The notes under the pieces: generated by a model
What the model was told of the DNA's origin: nothing
Seen by the model: only the letters and a program-made list of their open reading frames with translations
Database searches by the model: none
In this document: in pieces, positions 45,099 through 55,903 of the stretch
Layout: each line of letters begins with the position of its first letter
How positions within the stretch are numbered: position 1 is the stretch's first letter
Assembly: GCA_958295915.1 (NCBI GenBank)
Contig: OY282381.1
Coordinates: 2,936,722 to 3,000,721, forward strand
Reading direction: 5' to 3'
DNA length: 64,000 nucleotides
DNA from: an uncultured Caldilineaceae bacterium
GTDB taxonomy: Bacteria; Chloroflexota; Anaerolineae; Caldilineales; Caldilineaceae
Position numbers and translations under genes: made by a program

Positions 45099-45127
45099 AT
45101 TATAGAAGAGATGGCAGTGGGTGTCAA
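45099..45127 (-). promoter_or_regulatory. Consensus sigma-70 promoter of efp
   Basis: On the minus strand TTGACA (45127-45122) and TATAAT (45104-45099) are perfect matches with exactly 17 bases between. The -10 box ends 50 bases before the efp start. This is the best promoter seen in the window. Confidence 0.8.
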
Positions 45128-45154
45128 AGTAGAGCAATTCCTAATTGAAGAGGG

Positions 45155-45745
45155 CTATTCGCCGAATTGACTCAGCGCCGCCCGCAGCCGATCTTCAACG
45201 CTGGTCATGTCGGCGGGGATCTGCTGGAGTGCCCGCTGCGCTTCGACAACGCTGTAGCCCAATGTCGTGAGCGCCTCCATCACCTCTGTATCGGCATCCA
45301 TCGACATGGCAAGAGCCGCCAGTTCACCCTCTGCCGGCGCGAGTTTGCCCTTGAGTTCGACAACGATCTTCTCTGCTGTGCGTTTCCCGACCCCCGGCAC
45401 GCGCGCCACAATACCTGGTTCCTCATTGGCGACCGCGAGGCGCAGAGCATCCGGCGTCAGCGTACTCAGAGCGGCGAGCGCCACCTTGGGGCCAACGCCG
45501 CTTACCCCGAGCAGTACCTCAAATATCGTCAGCTCTTCCTGCTCTTCAAATCCGTACAGACTCAGTTCCGTCTCTCGCACCTGTAAGTGCGTATGCAGAG
45601 ACACATAATCGCCGGCGCGGACGCGCGCGGCCGTCGGGTCTGGCGTGAACACGCGCAAGCCAATGCCCGCGTCTGGGTGGCCGACTTCGACGAGTAGATA
45701 GTTTTTGCCTACGGACACAACGGGACCGCGTACCAGTCGAATCAT
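45155..45745 (-). CDS. ruvA: Holliday junction helicase subunit RuvA
   Basis: RuvA binds four-way junctions and loads the RuvB motor. The N-terminal OB domain begins MIRLVRGPVVSVGKNYLLV and includes HTHLQVRETELSLYGF. The two helix-hairpin-helix motifs are LLGVSGVGPKVALAALS and VARVPGVGKRTAEKIVVEL. The RuvB-binding domain III (TEVMEALTTLGYSVVEAQRA) ends the 196-residue protein. The ATG at 45745 is the conserved start. It follows ruvC with a family B repeat between them; ruvB is not in the window. Confidence 0.95.
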   Translation of the reverse strand: MIRLVRGPVVSVGKNYLLVEVGHPDAGIGLRVFTPDPTAARVRAGDYVSLHTHLQVRETELSLYGFEEQEELTIFEVLLGVSGVGPKVALAALSTLTPDALRLAVANEEPGIVARVPGVGKRTAEKIVVELKGKLAPAEGELAALAMSMDADTEVMEALTTLGYSVVEAQRALQQIPADMTSVEDRLRAALSQFGE

Positions 45746-45771
45746 GTCACATTCCCCAAAGGACGACGTAT

Positions 45772-45803
45772 GGCGCGTTCTACAGTGGCGCGCCATACAA
45801 CCT
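45772..45803 (+). repeat. Family B repeat between ruvC and ruvA
   Basis: ggcgcgttctacagtggcgc then gccatacaacct. It fills most of the 72-base gap in an otherwise compact operon. Confidence 0.65.
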
Positions 45804-45817
45804 CTATCCGCGCGACA

Positions 45818-46426
45818 TTACGCGTTGGCGACAAGCGCCTGATAGCGTCCTGTTTGCAGATGGCAGAGGGCAATGGCGACGCCATCTGCGGCGTCGTCCG
45901 GCAGTGGGGTCTCTTCCAAGCCCAGGAGTTGACGGACCATGGCTTGCATCTGGTATTTATCGGCATTGCCATAACCGGTGAGCGCCTGCTTAATGGTTGC
46001 CGGCGTATACTCGACCAGCGGCAGATCACACAGGGCGGCCGCCAGCAAGGCGGCGCCGCGGGCCTGACCAACAGAGATGGCTGTTGTGACGTTGCGACCG
46101 AAGAAAAGCTCTTCGACCGCCACTTCATGCGGTTGAAACTCGTGGATCAGACTCTGGATATCCGAGAAGATCTCGCGCAGGCGCAGATGCATCGGTTGAT
46201 CAGGCGCTGTGCGGATAACCCCACAGGCAAGCAGTTCGTAGTCACCGGAGACGGTTTGCAGGACGACGCCATAACCGGTTGAGGCGGTGCCCGGATCGAT
46301 TCCGAGAACGCGCCACTCCCAGGCGGATTCGTCCCGCAGGGAGCGGTCCCCGCTGCCTGGTGTATCGGGATGGAGCTGTGTACCATCCCCTTTGCGCCCG
46401 GTCGACCCCGTATCCCCGCGCGCCAA
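45818..46426 (-). CDS. ruvC: Holliday junction endonuclease RuvC
   Basis: RuvC cuts Holliday junctions. The catalytic acids are visible in VLGIDPGTASTGYG, VAVEELFFGRNVTTAI and DDAADGVAIALCH. VEYTPATIKQALTGYGNADK is the conserved DNA-binding segment. The likely start is the TTG at 46426, three bases after the yebC stop and with caggtgg upstream, which gives an unusual N-terminal extension of about 38 residues before the RuvC core at WRVLGIDPG. A CTG closer to the core cannot be excluded. Confidence 0.92.
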   Translation of the reverse strand: MARGDTGSTGRKGDGTQLHPDTPGSGDRSLRDESAWEWRVLGIDPGTASTGYGVVLQTVSGDYELLACGVIRTAPDQPMHLRLREIFSDIQSLIHEFQPHEVAVEELFFGRNVTTAISVGQARGAALLAAALCDLPLVEYTPATIKQALTGYGNADKYQMQAMVRQLLGLEETPLPDDAADGVAIALCHLQTGRYQALVANA

Positions 46427-46429
46427 AGC

Positions 46430-47200
46430 CTATGCCACCTGCGCGACCAGCTCGTCGGTCAGTTCCAGATTGTGGTAGACCTTATTGACATCATCGAGCT
46501 CTTCAAGGGATTCGAGCAAATGCAGGACGGTCAGACCGGCGCGGGGATCAAGCGAGAGTGTCCTATTGGGCTGCATGATTAATTCCGATGAATCTGGCAG
46601 AATGCCTGACGCGCGCAGCGTCTTATCCACCTGGGCCAAATCCGTTCTTTGTGTGTAGATTTCAACGCTATCGTCGCTCACCTCAACGTCTTCGGCCCCT
46701 GCTTCCAAGGCCTGCATAAAGATCTCATCGGCATCCAGACCGCTGGCTTTGCCATTCGTATCCTGGAGATTGACAGCCATATATCCTTTGGCTGTAAACT
46801 GCCAGGCCACGGATCCTGGCTCGCTCAGGTTGCCGTTGGCCCGCGAGAAACAGCGCCGCACTTCGGCAATCGTGCGGTTGCGGTTGTCTGTCAAGCAGGC
46901 GAGTAAGATCGCGATGCCGTGCGGCGCGTAGCCCTCGTAGTAGATCTCTTCGATTTCGGCTGCGTCCTTGTCCAGACCGGCGCCGCGGCGTATCGCCGAA
47001 TCGATGCGTTCCTTGGGCATATTCTCGGCTCGGGCTTTCTCGATGGCCAGACGCAGACGCACATTGGCATCGCTGTCGGGGCCGCCCTCTCCGGCTGCCA
47101 CCTGCAATTCACGGGCAAGTTTTGTGAAAAGCTTACCTCTGGCATTATCGTTGGCGCCTTTTTTGCGCTTGATGGTAGACCATTTGGAATGACCGGACAT
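46430..47200 (-). CDS. yebC: YebC/PmpR-family protein
   Basis: A YebC-family protein (256 residues), classed as a transcription regulator and more recently linked to translation of proline-rich stretches. The start MSGHSKWSTIKRKKGANDNA and RGKLFTKLARELQVAA are invariant. KARAENMPKERIDSAIRRG, YEGYAPHGIAILLACLTDNR and the C-terminal LHLLESLEELDDVNKVYHN complete the family pattern. It heads the yebC-ruvC-ruvA group, an arrangement common in bacteria. Confidence 0.95.
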   Translation of the reverse strand: MSGHSKWSTIKRKKGANDNARGKLFTKLARELQVAAGEGGPDSDANVRLRLAIEKARAENMPKERIDSAIRRGAGLDKDAAEIEEIYYEGYAPHGIAILLACLTDNRNRTIAEVRRCFSRANGNLSEPGSVAWQFTAKGYMAVNLQDTNGKASGLDADEIFMQALEAGAEDVEVSDDSVEIYTQRTDLAQVDKTLRASGILPDSSELIMQPNRTLSLDPRAGLTVLHLLESLEELDDVNKVYHNLELTDELVAQVA

Positions 47201-47222
47201 TGCTTTCTCCTACCGTTTGCCG

Positions 47223-47261
47223 TTACTCGGCGTACTGCCGCCTCGAGTTGTTGCCGAGTAA
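47223..47261 (-). promoter_or_regulatory. Inverted repeat upstream of yebC
   Basis: ttactcggc (47223-47231) and gccgagtaa (47253-47261) are exact complements with 21 bases between, 23-61 bases upstream of the yebC start. It may be an operator or an mRNA leader hairpin. Confidence 0.4.
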
Positions 47262-47371
47262 TGAGTCTATGGTTGGAAAGCGGCTGAGTGTTTCCACGTT
47301 CCGCTTCTTCACGGCTATCCTCTTGTGGATAGATTTGCATTTACTCATTCCTCGGCCTTCCAGAAATCAAT

Positions 47372-47397
47372 GGGAATTATGTACTTAACTGCACAAG
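47372..47397 (+). repeat. Left terminal inverted repeat, copy 2
   Basis: It begins GGGAATTATG where copy 1 has AGGAATTATA. The remaining terminus is the same, which fixes the element boundary at 47372. Confidence 0.88.
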
Positions 47398-47467
47398 GAT
47401 TTCAGCGTGTTGGATTGGCGTAGGATGTGAGTATGTGGCATACTGGGAATAGTTCAAGTAAGAGAGA

Positions 47468-47495
47468 AGCCCGTCAGTGTTGGCGCACTACGGGC
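47468..47495 (+). promoter_or_regulatory. Conserved hairpin just before tnpB, copy 2
   Basis: agcccgt/acgggc outer stem and agtg/cact inner stem, equivalent to 33355-33383, 23 bases before the ATG; the loop sequence is changed. Confidence 0.55.
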
Positions 47496-47518
47496 GGCGA
47501 TCCACAAGAGAATGGCTT

Positions 47519-48727
47519 ATGGATACCCCCCATCTTACCACAATCCACAAGACCTACCAAGAGCGCGGCTACTGTTCGCGAGCTGGCTATGCTCGCATCC
47601 GTGAGGTATTGCGCTCTTGTTGCTGGCTATACAATCGCTCCCTTGAACAGCGCAAGAATACCTATCTTTCTGATGGCAAGGGCATGAATTTGTACACGCA
47701 GATGAAAGAGCTGACCCAGCTACGAAAGGAACAACAGTTCTGGCGAGATATAGGGATAACAGTTTCTCGCGGAGTCCTGGTACGAGTAGACAGGTCATTC
47801 AAGGCATTCTTTCGTAGGGTAAAGGCTGGGGAAAAGCCTGGTTATCCACGCTTCAAGCCGCATCAGCGCTATCAATGCCTTGAGTTGGCAAGCGTTACAG
47901 CGGGCATGGTGAAGGGCAATCGTATCAAGGTGAAAGGATTGCCCGCTATTCGGATACGCCCAAATCGTGAATTGCCAGATAGCAGCCAGTTGAAAGCGTT
48001 GCGAATCGTGATGCACGGGCGCATCCTGACAGTTGACCTGGTCTATGAAGAGGAAAGTGAGCCACTTACTTCTGTGGATACTGCGGTGGGCATAGATATG
48101 GGCGTGAATGAGAGGATGACCTTCAGCGATGGGAAGACAGTATCCCGGCGCATGATTGACAGAAGCAGGGAAACGAAGCTGCAGCAGGCGATTGCCACAA
48201 AGAAGAAAGGCAGCAAGCGTAGAAGAAAGACAATCGCCACGTTTGCTCGTGAGAGGCGTAGGAATACGGTGCGCAATCGCAATGAATGCCATCGGTTGAC
48301 CACCGCTATCGTGCGAAACTATCAGAAGATAGCGGTTGAGAATCTGACCATTCAGAACATGTCTCGTACGGGCGGAAGTCGGAAACGCGGCTTGCATCGC
48401 AGTATGATGGAACAGACGTGGGGTATGCTGTTTCAACAATTGCGCTACAAGGCAGAATGGGCCGGTAGACAATTCGTTGAAGTTGACCCCCGCTATACAT
48501 CCAAGACCTGTTCCCGTTGCGGTGAAGTAAGGAAAGAGAAGCTGGCGGTTTATCGTGTCTTTGTCTGCCCTTTGTGTGGGCATACGGAAGATAGAGATAC
48601 CAACGCCGCTAAGAATATTCTACGACGTGGATGGGGAATCAGGAACGAGGGGCAGGTCTGCCTGCCCTTCCCACCCACACTACAACGCGGGTGGGAATAT
48701 CCCGCACAGCCGACGCGAGTCGGCTGA
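47519..48727 (+). CDS. tnpB: TnpB, RNA-guided RuvC nuclease (OrfB family), copy 2
   Basis: A 402-residue TnpB very similar to copy 1. RuvC acids are in GIDMGVNERMTF, IAVENLTIQNMS and EDRDTNAAKNI, and the zinc finger is CSRCG with CPLCG. All expected active-site residues are present. After NAAKNI the protein has about 21 extra residues (GIRNEGQVCLPFPPTLQ) relative to copy 1 before the shared GWEYPAQP ending. The extra DNA contains a gggcagg/cctgccc hairpin similar to family E repeats. The start ATG at 47519 matches copy 1. Confidence 0.92.
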   Translation: MDTPHLTTIHKTYQERGYCSRAGYARIREVLRSCCWLYNRSLEQRKNTYLSDGKGMNLYTQMKELTQLRKEQQFWRDIGITVSRGVLVRVDRSFKAFFRRVKAGEKPGYPRFKPHQRYQCLELASVTAGMVKGNRIKVKGLPAIRIRPNRELPDSSQLKALRIVMHGRILTVDLVYEEESEPLTSVDTAVGIDMGVNERMTFSDGKTVSRRMIDRSRETKLQQAIATKKKGSKRRRKTIATFARERRRNTVRNRNECHRLTTAIVRNYQKIAVENLTIQNMSRTGGSRKRGLHRSMMEQTWGMLFQQLRYKAEWAGRQFVEVDPRYTSKTCSRCGEVRKEKLAVYRVFVCPLCGHTEDRDTNAAKNILRRGWGIRNEGQVCLPFPPTLQRGWEYPAQPTRVG

Positions 48728-48763
48728 GAAAAATATACTTGTGCAGTTAAGTATATAATTCCC
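48684..48763 (+). ncRNA. Predicted guide-RNA scaffold at right end, copy 2
   Basis: Same arrangement as copy 1: gcggg/cccgc stem, then hairpin II cagccgac-gcga-gtcggctg (48707-48726) with a GNRA loop, then the terminal hairpin. The stem is longer than in copy 1 and preserved by paired changes. The presumed guide would be the flank after 48763. Confidence 0.5.
48738..48763 (-). repeat. Right terminal inverted repeat, copy 2
   Basis: Identical to 34562-34587 of copy 1 and directly followed by the aaatcaat target duplication. Confidence 0.9.
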
Positions 48764-48844
48764 AAATCAATAGGTACTCATTCTGAGGCAAGTTCTATCT
48801 GAATAACCTTATATTCCAATTTCAGTGGATTCAGGCGGCTGCCT

Positions 48845-50641
<1,797 letters not shown>

Positions 50642-50768
50642 CTACAATCCATCCTGCAGTTAGCCGCTATCCTAGCATACGGACGCCGCGCCTGTCAAAG
50701 AAAATCGCTTGCGCTTAGCGGCGTCAAAGCGACCGGCCAGGCATGGTCTGACCCTACGCAAGCGGAGA

Positions 50769-51182
50769 TCACCTGGATGCCGAGGCGCGGCTCTGGTCTC
50801 CCAGAGCAACGACAAAAGCGATGGCCCGTTCCCCATCATGGCTGAGGCTCACGGACCATTCGCGCAGGCCCAGGGCCTCGGCCCGGCGCGCGGCCGCGCC
50901 ATGGAGCTGCACGGAAGGCGCCCCGCGCGCGTCTGAGACGATCTCGAGATCGAGCCAGCGGATGCCATCCCGCCAGGCGCCGGTGCCCAATGCTTTGGCG
51001 ATGGCTTCTTTGGCCGCGAAACGGGCAGCCAGGGATTCGGCGCGATCGCCACAGTAGCGCAATTCCGCTTCCGTATACAGGCGCGACAACAACCTTTTGC
51101 GCGCGCGCGCGGTTGAGCCGTAGCGGGAGATGGCTCGGCGAATACGCTCGGTTTCGATGATATCGACGCCTGTTCGCAGCAT
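50769..51182 (-). CDS. acpS: Holo-[acyl-carrier-protein] synthase
   Basis: AcpS transfers phosphopantetheine from CoA to acyl carrier protein. The 137-residue protein has the two group signatures: TGVDIIETERI with the metal-binding Asp at residue 7, and LAARFAAKEAIAKALGTG with the catalytic Glu near residue 58. WLDLEIVSDARGAPSVQLHG and WSVSLSHDGERAIAFVVA finish the fold. It stands between pyrG and a GT2 gene on the same strand with gaps over 90 bases, so cotranscription is uncertain. Confidence 0.92.
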   Translation of the reverse strand: MLRTGVDIIETERIRRAISRYGSTARARKRLLSRLYTEAELRYCGDRAESLAARFAAKEAIAKALGTGAWRDGIRWLDLEIVSDARGAPSVQLHGAAARRAEALGLREWSVSLSHDGERAIAFVVALGDQSRASASR

Positions 51183-51275
51183 TTCTGTTTGCTTGATCGT
51201 CCGTCTGTGCGTTTCAGTAGGCTCTCTGGCGCGCTGTGGGCCGCTTCATTCAGTCCACCAGCGCGTGGGGTTCGA

Positions 51276-52325
51276 TCAAATTGCCGGTGGCAGTGGCGTG
51301 TCGCGGGGATCGGCAAAGCCATAGGCCTTGGCGACGATATACAACGGGCGGGCCTTGACATCGTCATAAATACGCGCCAGATATTCACCGATGATCCCCA
51401 AAAAAATTAATTGAATTCCTCCCAGAAACAGAACCACAACCAGCGTTGTCGCCTGACCGTAAAATACGTTGTTGCCAGACAGACGCAAAACCACTGCAAT
51501 GACAATACCCAGCAGGCTGAATAGGGCTAAGAAAAAGCCAAAGTAGGTGCTGAGCCGAAGAGGAATGTAGCTGAAACTTGTAATCGCATCCAGTGTCAGA
51601 CGAATCATCTTGTTCAACGGATACTTCGTGCTACCGGCAAACCGCTCCGCGCGCTGATATTCGATGCCGACCTGACGAAAGCCAACCCAGCTGCTGAGGC
51701 CGCGCATAAAGCGGTGATTCTCCCGTAGACGGCGCATCGTCAGCACTACCTGGCGGTCCATCAGGCGAAAGTCGCCGGCATTCAGAGGAATCTCCACATC
51801 GGTGATGCGGTGCAGGAGCCGATAGAAAGCGCTGGCCGTCCACAGTTTGAAGCGGGATTCGCCTCTTCTGTCCGCGCGCACTGCGTACACAACTTCATAG
51901 CCTGCGCGCCATTTGCCAAACATCTCCTCAATCAACTCCGGTGGATCCTGCAGGTCGGCGTCGATGATAATGACTGCGTCACCCTGCGCATAGTCCATGC
52001 CGGCAGTGATGGCGATCTGATGGCCAAAATTGCGGGAAAAATGTACGACTTTGATGCGCGCGTCCTGCTCATGCAAAGCGGTCAGCATCGACACTGAGCG
52101 ATCGCTGCTGCCATCATTGACGCAAACCAGTTCCCACGGTTCACCGATTCTGTCCAGAACGTCGGTTATACGCCGGTGGAGTTCGGGGATCACCTCCTCC
52201 TCGTTGAAAATCGGCACGATAACGGAAAGAACCGGGCGCTTGTCCGGGGCGAGGGTCGCCGCATCCGGCACTACATCAGGTAAGCGAACCGCAGTAGGTG
52301 TGACCATCTCAATCTCAGGATTCAT
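51276..52325 (-). CDS. GT2 glycosyltransferase with two C-terminal membrane helices (GtrB/DPM-like)
   Basis: A polyprenyl-phosphate sugar synthase of the GtrB/ArnC type (349 residues). [17 protein letters not shown] and [12 protein letters not shown] bind the nucleotide sugar, [17 protein letters not shown] carries the DxD metal site (about 121-137), and [13 protein letters not shown] plus [13 protein letters not shown] are group signatures. Two hydrophobic segments (about 263-285 and 297-320) anchor it. The N-terminal 30 residues are not conserved. It could supply lipid-linked sugars to PMT or YfhO-type enzymes encoded elsewhere in the window. Confidence 0.88.
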   Translation of the reverse strand: MNPEIEMVTPTAVRLPDVVPDAATLAPDKRPVLSVIVPIFNEEEVIPELHRRITDVLDRIGEPWELVCVNDGSSDRSVSMLTALHEQDARIKVVHFSRNFGHQIAITAGMDYAQGDAVIIIDADLQDPPELIEEMFGKWRAGYEVVYAVRADRRGESRFKLWTASAFYRLLHRITDVEIPLNAGDFRLMDRQVVLTMRRLRENHRFMRGLSSWVGFRQVGIEYQRAERFAGSTKYPLNKMIRLTLDAITSFSYIPLRLSTYFGFFLALFSLLGIVIAVVLRLSGNNVFYGQATTLVVVLFLGGIQLIFLGIIGEYLARIYDDVKARPLYIVAKAYGFADPRDTPLPPAI

Positions 52326-52353
52326 GTCAATGCCGAATTTGCGCTGGAATGTC

Positions 52354-52384
52354 GAATGCGCCTCTTTCGAGCAGAGGCGCGTTT
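52354..52384. repeat. Family A hairpin repeat upstream of the GT2 gene
   Basis: gaatgcgcctctttcgagc then agaggcgcgttt, opposite loop orientation to the tandem array. It lies about 30 bases before the start of the minus-strand GT2 gene. Confidence 0.7.
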
Positions 52385-52472
52385 GGCTATGATCATACTG
52401 AAAACCACAGGATTGGTCAAGCGAAGATAGACGAAAGGACGCCTCCCGGATTTTTGGGGAGAGGAACAGATC

Positions 52473-52512
52473 GTCTGAATCAGGATTCTCAGACTGAAAG
52501 GATTTTCAGGAT
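52473..52512 (+). repeat. Inverted flanking repeat, left of the restriction-modification gene
   Basis: gtctgaatcaggattctcag followed by actgaaaggattttcaggat. The reverse complement of the core (atcctgaaaatcctgattc) occurs at 55904-55926 on the far side of the gene. The repeat overlaps the gene's stop codon. Confidence 0.6.
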
Positions 52513-55500
52513 ATAGATTCCAGCGAACAGTGTGGGCGGGAGTGAAAACACAACGCCGACAAGCCCTCCACAATCTCCACCGTCTCCAGGCTCACGCTGA
52601 TGACCTTTCCGATCAGATTGACGATGTAGCGCGGGTCGTCGGCGCGATTGGGGTCGTTGACGATGCCGCTGCGTCTGTCTGTCTTGACGCGGTACTGGTC
52701 GATAACCCATTCCAGGGCCGAGCGGTTGCCCAGCCGATAGGCAAAGGCTTCTGATGGGATTCCGTCGAGTGTCAGGAAGTCGTTGTAGCGAAGCTGTGTT
52801 TTGTCTCGGGACAGCTTCATCTTCTCGACGCGCCAATCGAGCGGCAGATCCGGGTTTTCGCTGACTGTCAGCGGATAGGCGGGCATCTCTTCATAGCCGA
52901 CGTGGATCTCCGCCAGGCGCGCGCCGGCTTGGGCAAAGGCCCGGAAGTCCGGGGCAAAGGGCAGGCGCGGCAGGTCGCGTTTGAGGTTGGCCTGGTAGCG
53001 CTCGCGGTAGCGTGGATGGTGCAGGATGGCGTAGATGGCATGGAAGATATCCCATTTGCTGATTGTATCGTCGCGGTAGCGCGCGCGGAACTGCGCTAAG
53101 GCCCAGTCGGTGATGTTCTCGCGGCGGTTTGTCCCGTCCTCGTCGTAGGTGTAGAAGGGAAAGCATTGGGAAGCATCAATGGAGGTTAGCGTTACATTCG
53201 GAATCATATCTGTGCAGAAACACCAATACTCAGCGCGTCCCCCAGCGCCTGGAACAATAATCGCCCGATTTTCCGTTTCGGTCTGCGGTGTGGGGAAGAT
53301 CGATGGGCAGACGTATACACGTTCGTTCATCATTCTGTCAAAGTAAAGGTTCGATTGTGTAAACGGGCGATAGAGTGATGTCCTCAGCTTTTCTTGCGCA
53401 AAATCAGTGATTTTCCCTCGTGTCAAGTTTCGTTTAAGTGTCTCGCCCCAGCTAATGCGACGGTCATCAGAGACTACAAAATCATCGACGTTGGCATCTC
53501 GGCCTGCCTGTCGTTCCCACTTGAACACCTGCTCGTTGTAGAAATCGATCATCCGACTCATGTTCTCTGTGAGCGCGTCACGGTTGAAATTGTACGCCCA
53601 GGCATCACGGCTAGTGCTGGCGCCACGGCTGTACGTCTTACATATCACATCCACCGCCTCGCCTTTTGCCCCCTTCGCTTCCTTGCTCCCCAGCGGCATA
53701 AAGCTCTCAAATTCAGCGTGGAGTCCTTCTGTCAGCCAGGTGTGTCGCCTGTCCGGTCTGATCTCTCGCCACTCTATATTGCCTGCGTGTTGGCGTTCAT
53801 GCAGAAAGTCGAATTTTCGCTTTTTGTTCCACAGATCGTCGGTTCGATAGTAGAAGATACGGGATAGCTGGCCTTGTGGTTGCCCGCCTTTACGCTTCAC
53901 AAACAGATTGATGCTTACCCCCACCCGAATGCCGAATACATTGGCATCCGAGACCTTCAAGCCCTTGCGCGCGTTCCCGCCCAAATCGAGACTGTACAGA
54001 GCGTCGAAATCGTCTGCCAGATGTTTCCGCATGCCATCAAACGCCACAGCGTCGAGAAAGCTGTTGTTGGTGATAAAGGCGACAATCCCCTCCTCTCCAA
54101 TCCGATCCGCTGCCCAGCGTATCGCCTTTACATACGGGTCGGAGAGCGCGTTTTTATTGGTCGCCTTGGAATCGTGCGCGTAGGTCTCGCGCACCCGCTT
54201 GTCCAGCGTCTCATATTTGCGGTTCTTGTTGTTGTCGTTCTCATTGACCTGTCCCACGTTGTAGGGCGGATTGCCGATGACCACGAACATCGGCGTCCGC
54301 TTCTGCGTATCCAGGCGCTGCGCGTTCGCCGGCGCGAACAGCGGCAGCTGGCGGTCCTCCGCCAGGTCGAAGGTATCCACCAGACAGATGCCTTCAAAGG
54401 GCTGATACGTATCGGTTGCAGCGTAAAATTCATGCTCGATGTTCATGCTGGCGATGTAGTAGGGCAGCAGCATCACCTCATTGCAGTGCAGCTCCGACCT
54501 GTACTTGTCCTCCAGCGCGGTCCGGCGTATCTCCCGCATCAGGCGCACGATGAAGTTGCCCGTGCCCACGAACGGGTCGATGATGTGCACGCCGGGGTCG
54601 GATAGCGAGCGACCAAACTCCGTTTGCAGGATGTGGGCAACGCTTTGCGCCATGAAATCGACGATCGGCTGCGGCGTGTAGACGATGCCATGCGTATCGG
54701 CCACCCTGACCGAAAAGCCCTGGAAAAACTGCTCGTACACAGTGTTGAGAAAATGCTGCTTCTGCGAAAAATCGTTGATGGTTGCAGCCACGCGCTCGAT
54801 GACCACGTAGAAACGATCCAGACTGTGGAGAAAATCACGACGACTGAACGACTGCGATGTGAGCGCGTCGATCACCTTTTCGATCTCATTGGCGATGACA
54901 TTGCGCCGCGTGAAGTCGGGGTTGCTGAAGACGGTGCGGAACAGACGCTCGGTCAACAGATGCTGTATCAGCATCTCCTCGACCGCCGCTTCCGAGAGGT
55001 GGGGGTTGATCGATTGGCGACATTTCTCCAGAAAATCGCCAAAGGCCGTGGCAAAGCGGCGGTTGCTCTGCCGCTCCTTGTGGATCAAGCGCGCCAGGCC
55101 GCGCCCGATGTCCGGCACTCTGTCTTTGCACTGCGCCACCGCCTCCTCCCAGGCGGCGTACTCCTGCGGAAGGTAGCCGAAGAAGGCTTCCAGTACCCCG
55201 ATCAGCTGCGCCGGGCCGCTCAGGTCCGCGTCGAGAACCTGACGCCCGTTCTGCCACAGGATGGCGCGTTGCGGCGTCTGGAAGAGGATGTTGTCATGCG
55301 GATAGCCGGCCTCGAACTTGCGCCGCGCTTCAGACAGCAGGTCATCGTGGATGTCCTTCGCCTCCCAGATGCCATGGATCAGCTGGAAATCGTCGATCAA
55401 TGCGCCGTCGACCACGATGCGCCGCTTGCCGCGCGCAGTGTTCGATGCGCCGCTGCTCGCAAGAGGCGCGATGGCCTGTTCCGGCGCCAGGGTCCAGGCG

Positions 55501-55646
55501 CACTGCCGCGCGCAGTGTTCAAGCAGCGCCTGAAAGGCGGCGCGTACCGCGCTTTCATGGCTGATGCCGAGGCGGTCGAAGCGCTCGAGCGCGGCGTAGT
55601 ATGCCCGGATGGGCTTGTGCGTGGGTTTGAGGTTGAGGGTTGGCAT
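52506..55646 (-). CDS. Single-chain restriction-modification enzyme (type IIG / type ISP-like, no helicase)
   Basis: A 1046-residue protein combining nuclease, methylase and target recognition. The N-terminal region has a PD-(D/E)xK-like pattern with Asp-80 in VVDGALIDDF and Glu-95/Lys-97 in HGIWEAKD. A helical connector (about 150-340) follows. The adenine methylase core has DPFVGTGNFIVRLMREI (about 357) and the catalytic NPPYNVG (about 458). The C-terminal 450 residues match the type ISP target-recognition region (FYNEQVFKW, SLYRPFTQSNLYFD, FPFYTYDEDG). It lacks the SF2 helicase of full type ISP enzymes. Residues about 62-73 derive from a family A hairpin. Its last residues and stop fall in an inverted flanking repeat. 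Confidence 0.8.
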   Translation of the reverse strand: MPTLNLKPTHKPIRAYYAALERFDRLGISHESAVRAAFQALLEHCARQCAWTLAPEQAIAPLASSGASNTARGKRRIVVDGALIDDFQLIHGIWEAKDIHDDLLSEARRKFEAGYPHDNILFQTPQRAILWQNGRQVLDADLSGPAQLIGVLEAFFGYLPQEYAAWEEAVAQCKDRVPDIGRGLARLIHKERQSNRRFATAFGDFLEKCRQSINPHLSEAAVEEMLIQHLLTERLFRTVFSNPDFTRRNVIANEIEKVIDALTSQSFSRRDFLHSLDRFYVVIERVAATINDFSQKQHFLNTVYEQFFQGFSVRVADTHGIVYTPQPIVDFMAQSVAHILQTEFGRSLSDPGVHIIDPFVGTGNFIVRLMREIRRTALEDKYRSELHCNEVMLLPYYIASMNIEHEFYAATDTYQPFEGICLVDTFDLAEDRQLPLFAPANAQRLDTQKRTPMFVVIGNPPYNVGQVNENDNNKNRKYETLDKRVRETYAHDSKATNKNALSDPYVKAIRWAADRIGEEGIVAFITNNSFLDAVAFDGMRKHLADDFDALYSLDLGGNARKGLKVSDANVFGIRVGVSINLFVKRKGGQPQGQLSRIFYYRTDDLWNKKRKFDFLHERQHAGNIEWREIRPDRRHTWLTEGLHAEFESFMPLGSKEAKGAKGEAVDVICKTYSRGASTSRDAWAYNFNRDALTENMSRMIDFYNEQVFKWERQAGRDANVDDFVVSDDRRISWGETLKRNLTRGKITDFAQEKLRTSLYRPFTQSNLYFDRMMNERVYVCPSIFPTPQTETENRAIIVPGAGGRAEYWCFCTDMIPNVTLTSIDASQCFPFYTYDEDGTNRRENITDWALAQFRARYRDDTISKWDIFHAIYAILHHPRYRERYQANLKRDLPRLPFAPDFRAFAQAGARLAEIHVGYEEMPAYPLTVSENPDLPLDWRVEKMKLSRDKTQLRYNDFLTLDGIPSEAFAYRLGNRSALEWVIDQYRVKTDRRSGIVNDPNRADDPRYIVNLIGKVISVSLETVEIVEGLSALCFHSRPHCSLESIS
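55438..55472. repeat. Diverged family A hairpin repeat inside the restriction-modification gene
   Basis: gtgttcgatgcgccgctgct then cgcaagaggcgcgat. The stem is partly eroded. It keeps the frame and encodes ASSGASNTARG on the minus strand, just before the nuclease motif. Confidence 0.55.
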
Positions 55647-55903
55647 GTGCGCTATCCTACCGCTGCTGCGCAGGTGGAAAATTCAGGTGGGCGCCTCCCA
55701 AGACAGATGGCCAGCCTGTCATTGTCGCCCTTCTTATGGCCAACTGCAAACCCGCGTAGCGTCTCCACAACCACTTGCGCGCAGTCCGCTGAACAACGCA
55801 AAGGCGCGCAGGCGCCCTGATACGATCAGCAATGGCGTCGACCACTAGCCACTGAAACAGCGTTGGGCCCCAACGCAACGTTTATCATCCTGTGTATCCA
55901 TCC

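Larger units (their letters stand above)
47372..48763 (+). mobile_element. tnpB-carrying insertion element, copy 2
   Basis: 1392 bp with 26-base inverted termini (left GGGAATTATGTACTTAAC, right GTTAAGTATATAATTCCC; one mismatch) and the 8-base target duplication aaatcaat at 47364-47371 and 48764-48771. It contains only tnpB. It lies between yebC and pyrG and breaks no gene. It is closely related to copy 1 over its length but lacks the block at 33245-33328 and has an extra segment near the tnpB 3' end. Confidence 0.9.

Noticed and set aside
54624..55820. Long plus-strand frame (398 codons) opposite the restriction-modification gene
   Set aside because: It is antisense to clear methylase motifs and shows no recognisable domain.
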